Source: Caldilineaceae bacterium
Lineage (GTDB): Bacteria > Chloroflexota > Anaerolineae > Caldilineales > Caldilineaceae
Assembly: GCA_020846635.1 (NCBI GenBank)
Contig: JADLDO010000027.1
Location: forward strand, 62,001-126,000
Direction of reading: 5' to 3'
DNA length: 64,000 bases
Position numbers and translations under genes: made by a program. The notes beneath the pieces were generated by a model. It saw nothing but the letters and a program-made list of their open reading frames with translations, had not been told where the DNA came from and searched no databases. Shown in pieces: positions 8,301-17,691 of this stretch (position 1 is the first letter of the stretch; each line of letters opens with the position of its first letter).

Positions 8301-9263
8301 TCAGCGACGTCCTGTACGTGTGCCCTGCGACCTACGCGCCTGCAACGCTGCCAGCGCGGCGCGCACATCTTCCGACTCGCCAGCCTCACCCAAAACATCC
8401 AGCAAAACCGCTTGCTTGCCCGATTCCAAAATCCCACGCGCCGCATCCAACACCAGCCACCGTAGCTCCGCATGGCCCGCGGCCAGCAATGCTGCGGCCA
8501 TATAACGGTAAAGGTCCATGTCTTTCACTTCGCGCAACAATCGCGCCAGCGTTTCCTGGCTAATCGCCAAGTCAGGATATGCCAGCAGTAAGTCCGTTAA
8601 TCCCACCAACATCACCGGATTGGTACAGTCGGCATAACAGGCAATGAGCGGCGGCAGGGCTTCCGCAGGCAGACTGTCCAGGCTGCGTAGACAGACACTC
8701 GCCACCTCGGCCTGCATGCGTGCCGCGTCCTGCGTTACATAGAAATAGAGCGGGAGCAATTCACCTTGCGCGACCAGTACTGTCACCGCTGTCAGCGCGG
8801 GTTCACCCGACATTGGATCAGTGAGCGGATCGGCCAAAAGACGTGTAGCATGAAAGCGGGCGCGCACATCATCAATTTCAGCCAACGTCACCAGCGCGCC
8901 GCTGCGTAGGAGCGCGGCTTCCTCTTTAAAGGCCGGAGCCGGAAATTCATAGGTCATCAACGCCTGCTCCAGCAAGGCCACATCGGCGGGCTCACTAATG
9001 GGCCGCAACGCCCGCACGATCTCGCTGCGGACATACGTGCCAGGGTCACGCGTGACCCCCTGCGTGGCATAGTGCTCAAAAAGGCGAACAAGCGCGGCCC
9101 GCGCAGGCAAATGGGGCCGCGCCACCAAAACGCGCAACGCCGCACGCACCACCTCAAGCCCATAGCGCGGCTGCAACAGCGTCACCGCATAGTCCGCGCG
9201 GCCCGCCGGATCATCCACCAACTCACGCAGCCGCTGCAACCGGCTTTCCTTACTTTCGCTCAC
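8301..9263 (-). CDS. HEAT-repeat-like alpha-helical protein, unknown function
   Basis: 320 residues, almost entirely alpha-helical, built of about eight repeats of 30-40 residues with Leu/Ala-rich paired helices (for example ALLEQALMTYEF, LVTLAEIDDVRARFHATRLL, PPLIACYADCTNPVMLVGLTD, MAAALLAAGHAELRWLVLDA). This is the pattern of HEAT/armadillo scaffolds that bind other proteins. No catalytic motif, signal peptide or membrane segment is seen. The start is GTG at 9263 behind a G-rich stretch. It is a single gene, divergent from uvrC; the 5' leader contains the palindrome at 9282-9310. The C-terminal tail is basic (RRSQGTRTGRR). Confidence 0.65.
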   Translation of the reverse strand: MSESKESRLQRLRELVDDPAGRADYAVTLLQPRYGLEVVRAALRVLVARPHLPARAALVRLFEHYATQGVTRDPGTYVRSEIVRALRPISEPADVALLEQALMTYEFPAPAFKEEAALLRSGALVTLAEIDDVRARFHATRLLADPLTDPMSGEPALTAVTVLVAQGELLPLYFYVTQDAARMQAEVASVCLRSLDSLPAEALPPLIACYADCTNPVMLVGLTDLLLAYPDLAISQETLARLLREVKDMDLYRYMAAALLAAGHAELRWLVLDAARGILESGKQAVLLDVLGEAGESEDVRAALAALQARRSQGTRTGRR

Positions 9264-9281
9264 ACGCCCCCCTCGCCTTAC

Positions 9282-9310
9282 CCTCCCGGAAGCTCAGAGC
9301 TTCCGGGAGG
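9282..9310. repeat. Palindromic repeat, copy 2 (CCTCCCGGAAGCT family)
   Basis: A 13-bp perfect stem, CCTCCCGGAAGCT (9282-9294) and AGCTTCCGGGAGG (9298-9310), with a 3-nt loop and ATTTT on the plus-strand side. It lies between two divergent gene starts, so it is not an ordinary gene-end terminator here. Related copies are at 18518-18547, 24281-24311 and 52219-52249. Confidence 0.75.
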
Positions 9311-9419
9311 ATTTTCTGATTGTCTATAAGATGATTCCGCGCACACGCTAGCCAATCCGAACAGATGCGCGCATCCCCACTATACGCGATGGCCCACTCG
9401 TGGTAAAATTACCCCTATT

Positions 9420-11321
9420 ATGACGCGCCAAATACCTGAACGAGTGCAACAAAAACTGGCAAACCTGCCCGATACCCCTGGCGTCTACCAGATGCTCAAC
9501 GACAAGGGCAAGGTGATCTATGTCGGCAAGGCTATTGTCCTGCGTAACCGCGTGCGCAGCTATTTCCACAGCTCCGCCCAACACACGCCCAAGACACAGG
9601 CACTTGTCGAAGAAATTCGCGATATTTCCTGGTGGGTGACGCAGACCGAACTCGAAGCGTTGGTGCTGGAAAACGAGCTCATTAAACGCTTCCGCCCCCA
9701 CTATAACATCCGGCTCAAAGACGACAAGTCCTTTCCCTATATCAAAGTCAACTGGCAGGACGATTTCCCCAAAATCCAAGTCGTGCGCAAGATGATCAAA
9801 GATGGGGCGCGTTATTTCGGCCCCTATACCAGCGCGCGTGCCTCCTATCAGACGCTTGATGCCCTGCGTCGCATCTTCCCCTATCTAGATTGCGACCGCA
9901 CCATTACGGGCCAGGATGAGCGACCCTGTCTCTACTATCACATTAAGATGTGCGGCGGCCCTTGCATCGGAGCCCAAAATCGTGAGGAGTACCGCGCGAC
10001 GGTGCAGCAGTTGATGGACTTTCTGTCGGGCGACTCAGACCGCGTCCTCTCCCAACTGCAAAAGCAAATGGAGCGCGCCGCCGAAAATATGCAATTCGAG
10101 CTGGCCGCGCTCTATCGCGATCGCCTCAAGTCAGCGCAGCAGATTGCCGAGCAGCAAAAGATCATCAGCACGCAGATGGAAGACGCCGACTATGTGGCGT
10201 TGGCCCAGGACGAACGTACGGGCGACACCGCAGTCCAGGTCTTTATGGTGCGGCGTGGGCGGCTGATTGGCCGCGAGAACTTTATGATGGAAGGGGCGGA
10301 AGTGCCCCAGGCCGACATCAACCAACAAGGATTGCTGATCGGCACCTTTGTGCAACAGTTCTATGATAACGCGGCCTATGTGCCACCGCTGGTACTGACA
10401 CAAGCCATGCCCAACGACTATGCGGTGCTGGAAGAGTGGCTGAGCAGCAAGCGCGGCCACAAGGTCGAATTGCGCCTGCCCCAACGTGGAGCCAAGCGCG
10501 AGTTAATGGAGATGGCAACGCAAAATGCCGCCGAATATCTACGGCTGCAACAGGCCGAGCGCGCCTCCGACAGCCACCGCCAGACCCAAGCCGTCGCCGA
10601 ACTTCAGGCTGCGCTTCATCTGGAAAACCCTCCCTTGCGTATTGAATGTTTTGACATCAGCACCTTGCAGGGGACAAACACGGTCGGTTCGATGGTGGTC
10701 TTTGTGCGCGGCATCCCCGCCAAAAATCATTACAAACGCTTCAAAATTCATGGCAAGGGCAGCCTCGGCGAACCTGACGATTTTGCCAGCATGCGCGAGA
10801 TGCTCCGCCGCCGCTTCCGCCGCTTGGTCGAAGATCAGGGAACGCCCGACCCCGGTCAAAAAGCGCGCAAACCGGATGAGAGCTTTAGCGCCATCCCCGA
10901 TCTGGTCATCATCGACGGGGGCAAGGGGCAACTAGGCATTGCCGTGGAAGTGCTGACCGAACTGGGTCTCTATGGTCGTTTTCCGGTCGTGGGGCTTGCC
11001 AAGCGCGAAGAAGAAATCTATCGCCCTGGGTTGAGCGATCCGCTTTGGCTCAAACGAGGCAGTGAGGCACTTCACCTTGTCCAGCGCATCCGTGACGAAG
11101 CACACCGTTTCGCCATCACCTATCATCGCAATCTGCGTCAAAAGGAACAGACGCGCTCGCAGTTGGACGAAATTAGCGGCATCGGCCCGGCGCGGCGCAA
11201 GGCGCTGCTTACCTACTTTGGCGGCGACGTGGATCGCATCCGCCAAGCCAGCGTCGAAGAACTGACCTCGGTGCCAGGGATGAACCGGCGTTCGGCAGAA
11301 CTTCTCAAATCCCAACTATAG
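9420..11321 (+). CDS. uvrC: Excinuclease ABC subunit C
   Basis: 633 residues, normal UvrC length. The N-terminal GIY-YIG nuclease (about 17-95) reads TPGVYQMLNDKGKVIYVGKA with RNRVRSYF. The Cys-rich linker has CLYYHIKMCGGPCIGA. A UVR/UvrB-binding helix pair lies at about 200-240. The RNase H-like 5'-nuclease (about 385-545) contains ECFDIS with its Asp and LVIIDGGKGQL. Two HhH motifs close the protein (ISGIGPARRKALL, VPGMNRRSAELL). UvrC makes both incisions in nucleotide excision repair after UvrA/B damage recognition. The leader is short, with a possible -10 TAAAAT about 20 nt before the ATG. It is followed 17 bp later by the cNMP/PH gene on the same strand. Confidence 0.97.
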   Translation: MTRQIPERVQQKLANLPDTPGVYQMLNDKGKVIYVGKAIVLRNRVRSYFHSSAQHTPKTQALVEEIRDISWWVTQTELEALVLENELIKRFRPHYNIRLKDDKSFPYIKVNWQDDFPKIQVVRKMIKDGARYFGPYTSARASYQTLDALRRIFPYLDCDRTITGQDERPCLYYHIKMCGGPCIGAQNREEYRATVQQLMDFLSGDSDRVLSQLQKQMERAAENMQFELAALYRDRLKSAQQIAEQQKIISTQMEDADYVALAQDERTGDTAVQVFMVRRGRLIGRENFMMEGAEVPQADINQQGLLIGTFVQQFYDNAAYVPPLVLTQAMPNDYAVLEEWLSSKRGHKVELRLPQRGAKRELMEMATQNAAEYLRLQQAERASDSHRQTQAVAELQAALHLENPPLRIECFDISTLQGTNTVGSMVVFVRGIPAKNHYKRFKIHGKGSLGEPDDFASMREMLRRRFRRLVEDQGTPDPGQKARKPDESFSAIPDLVIIDGGKGQLGIAVEVLTELGLYGRFPVVGLAKREEEIYRPGLSDPLWLKRGSEALHLVQRIRDEAHRFAITYHRNLRQKEQTRSQLDEISGIGPARRKALLTYFGGDVDRIRQASVEELTSVPGMNRRSAELLKSQL

Positions 11322-11338
11322 GGAAATCTGGATAGCCC

Positions 11339-13891
11339 ATGCTCCCCACGTCCGTACCAGGCCGCAGCCGGCGACAACTCACCCCCCAAAACTTGTCGCC
11401 CAATGCGGGAATCGATCCGGCACAAGACGCAATGGGCGTTATCCTGCAACGCCTGGCAGCGTGGGGCATCCCCGCGGATGATGCCGCCTATGCGCTGCAA
11501 GGGGGTGTCCGCTGGCGCGAGTTGGCTCCGCGCCAGTATCTCTTTACACAGGATACGCCGGTCACAGCCATCTACTTACTGATGGAAGGCCAAATCTATC
11601 AGGAGCAAATTTCCCCAGACAGCCAGGGCAACCGGCGCGTAACCTTGCGCCGTGAAGCCCAGCCGGGTGAGTGGCTCGGTCACTATGACATGCTCTATAC
11701 GCAGCGCTATGGCACGCGCGCCCGCGCGGTTGAAAGCAGCCGCTTGATTGAAGTGCAAGCCGCCGCACTCAACCGCCTGCTCTATCGCTATCCGCGCGTG
11801 CGCCAGCAGATTGCGCCGATGGAAAAAATCGGGCGGCTGCGTACCGTTCCCCTCTTTGGCAGCCTGGATCTCACAGCCCTCAGCTATGTCGCCGACGCCT
11901 GCCGCGCCGAGCGCATCCCGGAGAACACCATCCTCTACACAGCGGATCAGCCCGCCGAAGATCTCTTTATCGTCGATCAGGGCCAGGTACTTTTTTCCGG
12001 TGAAGATTATCCCTGGGTGGGCGTGGGCAATGGCATGGCCTTTGGCTTCCATGATCGCCGCGCGGGGGGACGCAACGCTGATGCCCCTCCCTACGCTCAT
12101 ATCGCCAAGACCAGCGTACCCTCAACCGTTTTCATCATCTCCCGTCGCCAACTGCTCGACCTCACTGACCTAGTGCCGGAGGTTGCGGGCAATGCCCTGC
12201 GCCAGCAAGCAGAAGAAGCGTTGGCCGCGGTCACGGTCTTTGCCAACTACACACCGGAGCAGCGTCGTGCCCTTCTGGCCTATATGAGCCACTACTATAT
12301 ACCCATCCACCATCTGCTCATGCAGCAAGGGGAAGTGGGCGACAGCCTGTGGATTCTCACACCCGGCAGCCGCGCCACGCTCTTTGCCCTGGAAGGCGGG
12401 CAAGCGCTCCACCCCACCCCCATCTATGGCCCAAATTTCTTTGGCGAGTTGGCGCTGCGCGTCGATCACACGCTCAACTCGACTGTGCAGGCTGAACCGG
12501 GCAGCCAATGGCTTCGCCTCCACCAATCCGATTTCCGTACCTTCCTGAGCCACTATGGTCAGAATCTCCAGGGCGAGTTAACCCTCAGCCCCGACGCCGA
12601 ACGGTACTTAGGTCGCGCCGAGGAACGCAAACGCTACCCCTGGCTGCAAGTAGGGGAAAACCTGGTACTCTTCCAACATCGCCATCCGCTGGCTCTCTTG
12701 CGTAACATTGCCTTCTCGCTCATCCTCTCTACGGTGATCCTTGTGGTTTGGCTCAATGTGGCTGGGCAAGCCTGGTTAGCACCCTGGCTGCTGTGGGTCT
12801 TTGGCGTGTTGGGGGTCATCTCACTCCTGCAATTTGGGTGGGGATTGATGGACTATCTCAATGACTATCTGTTGGTCACAAACCAACGCCTTGTGCGCCA
12901 GGAAAAGGTTCTCTTTATCTCCGAATATCGCCAAGCGGCATTTCTGGAACAGATCCGCAACATTGATGTCGAAGTCGATTTCCTGGGCAACCTGCTCCGC
13001 TATGGCGAGTTACGCATCCAAACCGCTGCCACCAGCGGGTCAATTGACTTTGACTTTGTCCCCGACCCGATCCGAGTCAAACAGACCATCCTGGAACAAC
13101 AAAATCTGCGCCAGCAGCATTATCAAGCCTCCAACAAGATGGTCATCCAAAATATCCTTGAGGAGCGCTTTGGGCTGCGGCTGCGGCTGCCGCAACGTGT
13201 CATCCCCGTCAGCACGTCACCGACGATTCAACTGGCGCATGACCTGAAAGAGCGGCTTCACCATCTCTTCGACATTCAATCGTACTTGGTCATGCGTACC
13301 GATGAACGTGTGATTTGGCGCAAACATTGGTTTGTCCTGCTTGGGCGCGCGCTGGGCCCACTCGCCACGCTGATCACGGTGGCCGCGCTCCTGATCGGTG
13401 AACAGCTTTTGCCGCCCGCACTCCAGCAGTTCGTGCTGCCTATCAATATCATTTTTGTGCTATTGGGGCTGTGGGCAATGGGCTGGTTGGCGTGGGTTGT
13501 TGCCGACTGGCGCAATGACACCTATGAGGTAGACGCCAAACAGATTGCCGATGTGGAAAAGAAGCCGCTCTTTTTCTCTGAACAACGACGAACGGCCCTG
13601 CTTGGCGAAATCGAGAATATCGAGGTCAGTATCCCCAGCCCGCTGCACTATTTGCTCAACTTTGGCAATGTGCGCCTCTCCACTGCGGCGGCCCAGGGCG
13701 TATTTTCCTTTGATTGGGTGCCCGATCCGCGCGGCGTCAGCGAAGAAGTTCGACGCCGCATTGAAGTCTATCGCTACCAGCAGGAAACCAATCGCGCTCG
13801 CCAGCGTGCCCAGGAATTGCCCGATTGGTTCGAAATGTACAATCGCCTGGGGGGTGACAACATCGCACCCCAACAACGCCCTGACGGCTAA
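11339..13891 (+). CDS. Membrane protein with three cNMP-binding-like domains and two bacterial PH domains
   Basis: 850 residues. About 25-415 holds three cyclic-nucleotide-binding-like beta-rolls, for example YLFTQDTPVTAIYLLMEGQI, TILYTADQPAEDLFIVDQGQ and LLMQQGEVGDSLWILTPGSR. The phosphate-binding cassette is recognisable in the third (GPNFFGELAL) but lacks a clear Arg. A transmembrane pair (about 450-500) is followed by a bPH2-type domain (YLLVTNQRLVRQEKVLF, FLEQIRNIDVEV, LRIQTAA). A second transmembrane pair (about 664-722) and a second, similar bPH-like domain (KPLFFSEQRRTALLGEIENI, LSTAAAQG) complete it. The family is seen in Chloroflexota but its role is unknown; a sensor tethered to the membrane is an inference. 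It probably shares the uvrC transcript and ends 7 bp from the convergent phosphoesterase gene. Confidence 0.75.
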   Translation: MLPTSVPGRSRRQLTPQNLSPNAGIDPAQDAMGVILQRLAAWGIPADDAAYALQGGVRWRELAPRQYLFTQDTPVTAIYLLMEGQIYQEQISPDSQGNRRVTLRREAQPGEWLGHYDMLYTQRYGTRARAVESSRLIEVQAAALNRLLYRYPRVRQQIAPMEKIGRLRTVPLFGSLDLTALSYVADACRAERIPENTILYTADQPAEDLFIVDQGQVLFSGEDYPWVGVGNGMAFGFHDRRAGGRNADAPPYAHIAKTSVPSTVFIISRRQLLDLTDLVPEVAGNALRQQAEEALAAVTVFANYTPEQRRALLAYMSHYYIPIHHLLMQQGEVGDSLWILTPGSRATLFALEGGQALHPTPIYGPNFFGELALRVDHTLNSTVQAEPGSQWLRLHQSDFRTFLSHYGQNLQGELTLSPDAERYLGRAEERKRYPWLQVGENLVLFQHRHPLALLRNIAFSLILSTVILVVWLNVAGQAWLAPWLLWVFGVLGVISLLQFGWGLMDYLNDYLLVTNQRLVRQEKVLFISEYRQAAFLEQIRNIDVEVDFLGNLLRYGELRIQTAATSGSIDFDFVPDPIRVKQTILEQQNLRQQHYQASNKMVIQNILEERFGLRLRLPQRVIPVSTSPTIQLAHDLKERLHHLFDIQSYLVMRTDERVIWRKHWFVLLGRALGPLATLITVAALLIGEQLLPPALQQFVLPINIIFVLLGLWAMGWLAWVVADWRNDTYEVDAKQIADVEKKPLFFSEQRRTALLGEIENIEVSIPSPLHYLLNFGNVRLSTAAAQGVFSFDWVPDPRGVSEEVRRRIEVYRYQQETNRARQRAQELPDWFEMYNRLGGDNIAPQQRPDG

Positions 13892-13897
13892 CGATCC

Positions 13898-14680
13898 TCA
13901 CCACCCGAAACTCAAGCGGTCACTCAATCGTTTGGGCAAACCGGCCTCGCGCATCTGATTCTGCGTCAACTCAATTGGATAAGCCACCCGCTCCTGTCGC
14001 CAGACGCGCGTCTCCGTGTCAAAGAGCGCATAGGCGGCACGTGCATCATTGTCGCGCGGCTGGCCCACGCTGCCGGGATTCACGATCAAGCGCTGAACAG
14101 AGGAGGTGGCAAGCTGCACGCCGCTGCCGACACTGGGCTGCAAATAGTGTACCGTCGCCGGGATGCCATCCTCCCCCGCGTCCTGTGGCAGCCGCCAGCG
14201 GAAAATCGCCGGTTTATGCGTATGGCCCACAAAACAGATGCTCTCGCTAAAGCTGGCAAAGTTTTCAAGGGCCGTAATCGGTGTCAGGATATATTCCCAA
14301 ACCGGCTCGCGCGGGCTGGCATGGGTGACAAGAATATCCGGCTCACCCTTTGGATGGACCGGAATATCAGCCAGTTCGTCTAGATAGGCCAGATTCGCCG
14401 GTGTCAATTGAGAGCGCGTCCACATCACCGCCTGACGCGCCTGCGGATTAAAGTCATCCACATTCACGCCAGGTCGCCCCAAGACCGCCCAATCATGGTT
14501 TCCCATGACACAGAACTCGGCCTTGCTGCGCATCAGATCAATACATTCGTTCGGACGCGGTCCATAGCCAACGATATCGCCCAGGCACCAGATGGTGTCA
14601 TATTCTCCAGCGGCGTCACTCAACACCGTTTCCAGAGCGATCAGGTTGGCATGGATGTCAGAGAGGATAAGTACACGCAT
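13898..14680 (-). CDS. Calcineurin-like metallophosphoesterase (YfcE/ApaH-like)
   Basis: 260 residues with all dimetal phosphoesterase motifs: LSDIHAN (Asp, His), CLGDIVGYGP (Asp), MGNHDW (Asn, His), VTHASP (His) and FVGHTHKP (two His). The length and DIVGYGPRPNECIDL match the family that includes MJ0936-like phosphodiesterases and diadenosine-tetraphosphatase relatives, so the natural substrate cannot be told. Cytosolic, no signal peptide. It is convergent with the cNMP/PH gene (7 bp apart) and divergent from NAD kinase. Confidence 0.88.
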   Translation of the reverse strand: MRVLILSDIHANLIALETVLSDAAGEYDTIWCLGDIVGYGPRPNECIDLMRSKAEFCVMGNHDWAVLGRPGVNVDDFNPQARQAVMWTRSQLTPANLAYLDELADIPVHPKGEPDILVTHASPREPVWEYILTPITALENFASFSESICFVGHTHKPAIFRWRLPQDAGEDGIPATVHYLQPSVGSGVQLATSSVQRLIVNPGSVGQPRDNDARAAYALFDTETRVWRQERVAYPIELTQNQMREAGLPKRLSDRLSFGW

Positions 14681-14759
14681 AGGGATCCATCATAACACAG
14701 CCTTGACGCCAGGGCGATTTTGATTCAAGCCTTTTGGCATCCAGTCCAAGCCAAATGAT

Positions 14760-14788
14760 TTGACGGAAAAGTTACGGTCGTCTATCAT
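14760..14788 (+). promoter_or_regulatory. Promoter of the NAD kinase gene
   Basis: TTGACG (14760-14765), 17-bp spacer, TATCAT (14783-14788). Transcription would start near 14795, giving a purine-rich leader of about 90 nt. Confidence 0.55.
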
Positions 14789-14885
14789 CGACACAGAAAA
14801 AGAAACAGCAAAAAAGATAGTAAAAAGAGACAGTATAAGAGACAGCAAAAGCCGCGCACTCCGTATCGCCGGCTAGGCAAGGATT

Positions 14886-15818
14886 ATGTCGTTGACCAGT
14901 CAGCCTCTTGATGGAATAGTTCCCGAAATAAACGCCGGCATGACGCAGCGTCCATTTCACCACATCGGCATTCTCCACCACCCCATGAAGCCAGACTCTG
15001 TAAACCTCGCCAACAAAATTGGCGATTTCTTGCGCGACCAGGGCCTGGAGGAGATCTGGTTTGAGTCGGCGTGGGAATCAGAGGCAGTTCTGGAACATTT
15101 ACCCGACGTTGACCTTCTGATCACGCTTGGTGGCGACGGCACACTGCTGCGTGCGGCACGCCTCGGTGCGCGCCACGGGGTTCCGATGCTTGGTGTCAAG
15201 ATGGGGCGATTGGGCTTCCTGGCCGAAATTATGCCCGACAACTGGCAAGAACCACTCGCACAAATGCTGGAGGGCCACTACTGGCAAGAGGAACGGCTGA
15301 TGGTGCGCGCCCGCTTAGAGCGACCTGCATTTCCCGGTGGGCCATTGCAGACCGTTTCCGAACACGATGCGCTCAATGATGTCGTCCTAAGCCGCGGCGG
15401 CCTGGCGCGCGTCGTTCGCATAAGCATCAAACTGGATGGGGGCTACCTGACAACTTACACCTGTGATGGTTTAATTGTTAGCACTGCAACCGGCAGTACT
15501 GGCTATGCCCTCGCCGTGGATGGCCCTATCCTGCCTCCAGAATTACGCAATATCTTGGTGCTCCCAATTGCTCCCCATCTCAGCATGGATCGTGCAGTGG
15601 TTTTGGCCGAGGGAACAGAAATCCGGTTGCGAGCGTATAGTGATCATGAGGCCATGCTAACCGTCGACGGACAATTTGTGCTTGAGGTGTCGGCTGGTGA
15701 CGAAGTCGTTGTCACGGGCAGCCCACACCTGGCGCGCTTTATCCGCCTCCGCGACCGTAATTACTTCTATCAAGCGTTGATGGAGAAGATGCGCTGGCCC
15801 GATGATCAAGAGTTTTGA
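14886..15818 (+). CDS. nadK: NAD kinase
   Basis: 310 residues. The ATP/NAD kinase core is complete: LLITLGGDGTLLRAARL carries the GGDG motif, GVKMGRLGFL follows, LNDVVLSRG corresponds to the NE/D motif, and STATGSTGYALAVDGPIL is the conserved Gly/Ser-rich loop. It phosphorylates NAD to NADP in the cytosol. The first ATG has AAGGA just upstream; the ATG at 14940 is an alternative that would drop an unconserved 18-residue tail. It is followed 21 bp downstream by the zinc-ribbon membrane protein, with which it may be co-transcribed. Confidence 0.93.
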   Translation: MSLTSQPLDGIVPEINAGMTQRPFHHIGILHHPMKPDSVNLANKIGDFLRDQGLEEIWFESAWESEAVLEHLPDVDLLITLGGDGTLLRAARLGARHGVPMLGVKMGRLGFLAEIMPDNWQEPLAQMLEGHYWQEERLMVRARLERPAFPGGPLQTVSEHDALNDVVLSRGGLARVVRISIKLDGGYLTTYTCDGLIVSTATGSTGYALAVDGPILPPELRNILVLPIAPHLSMDRAVVLAEGTEIRLRAYSDHEAMLTVDGQFVLEVSAGDEVVVTGSPHLARFIRLRDRNYFYQALMEKMRWPDDQEF

Positions 15819-15839
15819 TGTGAGTGAGAGCCTAAATAA

Positions 15840-16472
15840 ATGAGTGAAGCTGCAACTTCTTCCGATACAACAAATCAAACAACAACAAATCAGGCAACAA
15901 CGCCGCCCGTCGCAGTTGCTGTGGGCAATCCCCCGGCAGCGGGCACGACGGGAACGGATGGCGCGGCGACCGAAACGCTCTATTGCGCCAACCATCCCGA
16001 TACCGAAACGCTGCTGCGCTGCAACCGCTGCGGTAAACCCATTTGCCTCAAATGCGCGGTGCTGACCGATGTCGGTTATCGCTGTAAAGAATGCATCCGC
16101 GGTGTCCAATCGAGCTATTTCAACGCCATCCCCACCGACAACCTGGTTGGCTTTGGCGTGGCCCTGCTGGTCACAGCCATTGCTTCGCCCATTGCAGGCT
16201 TTATCTTTGCGAGGTTCGCCTTTGGCTTTTTCGGGATTATCATTGCCTTTATGCTCGGCAGTGGTGCCGGGGGCATGCTGGCGCAGATCATTCGCAGCGC
16301 CGTGGGTCGCCGTCGCGGTCGTTATCTACGCCACTTTGCATTGGGCGGCATTATCCTCGGCGTCTTGATCGGCGGTGTGATTGGCCTCTTCTTTGGTATT
16401 CCCGTCTTGAATATCTCGACCCTCATCTTCGCCGTCCTATCCTCGGCAACCGCCTACCAGATTTTGCGATAG
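15840..16472 (+). CDS. B-box-type zinc-binding membrane protein
   Basis: 210 residues. After a Thr-rich disordered start (residues 1-45), residues 48-85 contain paired metal ligands: YCANHPD, RCNRCGKPICLKCA, YRCKEC. This is a B-box/zinc-ribbon-like pattern common in Chloroflexota and actinobacterial membrane proteins. Three or four hydrophobic helices follow (about 105-150 and 165-205), with a basic loop SAVGRRRGRYLRH between them. The zinc finger would face the cytosol. The function is unknown. The leader between it and nadK is only 21 bp. Confidence 0.75.
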   Translation: MSEAATSSDTTNQTTTNQATTPPVAVAVGNPPAAGTTGTDGAATETLYCANHPDTETLLRCNRCGKPICLKCAVLTDVGYRCKECIRGVQSSYFNAIPTDNLVGFGVALLVTAIASPIAGFIFARFAFGFFGIIIAFMLGSGAGGMLAQIIRSAVGRRRGRYLRHFALGGIILGVLIGGVIGLFFGIPVLNISTLIFAVLSSATAYQILR

Positions 16473-16478
16473 GCTCTT

Positions 16479-16507
16479 TGCATAATGCAATTTGTCGTGC
16501 TATTATT
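16479..16507 (+). promoter_or_regulatory. Promoter of the LysM lipoprotein gene
   Basis: TTGCAT (16479-16484), 17-bp spacer, TATTAT (16502-16507), just after the stop of the zinc-finger gene. Transcription would start near 16514, about 57 nt before the GTG. Confidence 0.6.
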
Positions 16508-16570
16508 GAGACGAATTACAACCCTAACTTGCCTGTCAACCTCCTGTTCACTGATCGCGGAGGCGCTACC

Positions 16571-17563
16571 GTGTTAAAGCTTGTACGCCCGCTGTTTATC
16601 CTTTCGGCTGCCATGCTGATCTTGGCTGCCTGTACGCGGGAACGCCCGACGCCCGAACCGACTGCGACCACCGCGGTCGTGTCGAATGCCCCTGCCACCG
16701 CGGTGAACCAAGCTCAGATTGTGACGAATACTGGCGAAACGGGTAGTGAAGTGGGCATTGTCGTCACCAACACGCCGAATGCGCTCACCCCCAGCGCCGT
16801 ACTCACGCCCACGCGCGCGACACCGGAGACTTTCCTCTATACAGTACGAGCAGGGGACACGCTTGGCATCATCGCCACGCGCTTTGAAACCGATGTCGAG
16901 ACATTGCGCGAGATGAACAACCTTAGAAGTGACGACTTAGCGGTTGGACAGCCCCTCTATGTTCCCTATCGCGAAGGAATGACTGCCGAAGGTGCGCCAA
17001 CACCCACCCCTGGCCCTTTCCTCTACACCGTTCAAGCCGGTGACACGCTGAGCGGGTTAGGCGTGCGTTTTGGTGTAAACCCGATTGCCATTACTGAGGC
17101 CAATCGTGATACCTTGCTGGACCCGAACAACTTGACGGTTGGCACAACGATACTCATTCCCGGCTATCAACCGCCCGCGGCCACGACCGGCGAGGAAGGC
17201 AGCGAAGAAGGCACACCCGGTACTGCGGCAGAAGGCGAATCTGTCGTACATACTGTGCAAGCGGGTCAGGGACTGATCCAGATCGCAACGCTCTACGGGG
17301 TATCTGTGGCCGAGATTGCTGCCGCCAATGGCATGAGCGAGCAAGACATGATACGTGTCGGGCAACAACTGATCATCCCTGGTGTCACAAAACGGGATAT
17401 TGCTATCGCTCAAGGGAATGTCCACACGGTTCAGCCCGGAGAAAGCCTTCTCAGCATCGCCCTGCTCTATGGCGTGACCGTCGAGGAACTCCAAGCCGCC
17501 AACGAACTGGACAACCCCGACTCGATCTTCATCGGCCAAGAACTGATCATTCCGGTTGAATAG
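16571..17563 (+). CDS. LysM-repeat lipoprotein
   Basis: 330 residues. The GTG at 16571 with GGAGG 8 nt upstream gives a signal peptide ending in LILAAC, a lipobox with Cys at about residue 20. After a Thr/Pro/Ala-rich linker come four LysM repeats of about 45 residues, each beginning YTVRAGDTL, YTVQAGDTL, HTVQAGQGL and HTVQPGESL and ending in a PLYVP or LIIP strand. LysM modules bind N-acetylglucosamine polymers such as peptidoglycan. No enzymatic domain is attached, so an anchoring or cell-wall sensing role is likely. The same frame stays open for 480 nt upstream through the preceding gene, but that part is not coding. Confidence 0.88.
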   Translation: MLKLVRPLFILSAAMLILAACTRERPTPEPTATTAVVSNAPATAVNQAQIVTNTGETGSEVGIVVTNTPNALTPSAVLTPTRATPETFLYTVRAGDTLGIIATRFETDVETLREMNNLRSDDLAVGQPLYVPYREGMTAEGAPTPTPGPFLYTVQAGDTLSGLGVRFGVNPIAITEANRDTLLDPNNLTVGTTILIPGYQPPAATTGEEGSEEGTPGTAAEGESVVHTVQAGQGLIQIATLYGVSVAEIAAANGMSEQDMIRVGQQLIIPGVTKRDIAIAQGNVHTVQPGESLLSIALLYGVTVEELQAANELDNPDSIFIGQELIIPVE

Positions 17564-17588
17564 AACGTCTCTAGCTCCTGCCTAGATC

Positions 17589-17632
17589 AAAAAAGGTGAC
17601 AGTCACCGCGTAGGTGGTTGTCACCTTTTTTT
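17589..17632. terminator. Bidirectional terminator
   Basis: AAAAAAGGTGACA (17589-17601) faces TGTCACCTTTTTTT (17619-17632). The A/T tails on both sides allow termination of the LysM gene (+) and of the SDR gene (-). Confidence 0.85.
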
Positions 17633-17691
17633 GTTCTGTCATTCCGACCCTTACAGGGGGGCCGCAGGGGGAAACCACGCTTGCCAGCGCG

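Noticed and set aside
16091..16570. Upstream extension of the LysM frame through the zinc-finger gene
   Set aside because: The signal peptide, ribosome site and promoter place the start at 16571; the upstream translation is an out-of-frame reading of the preceding gene.
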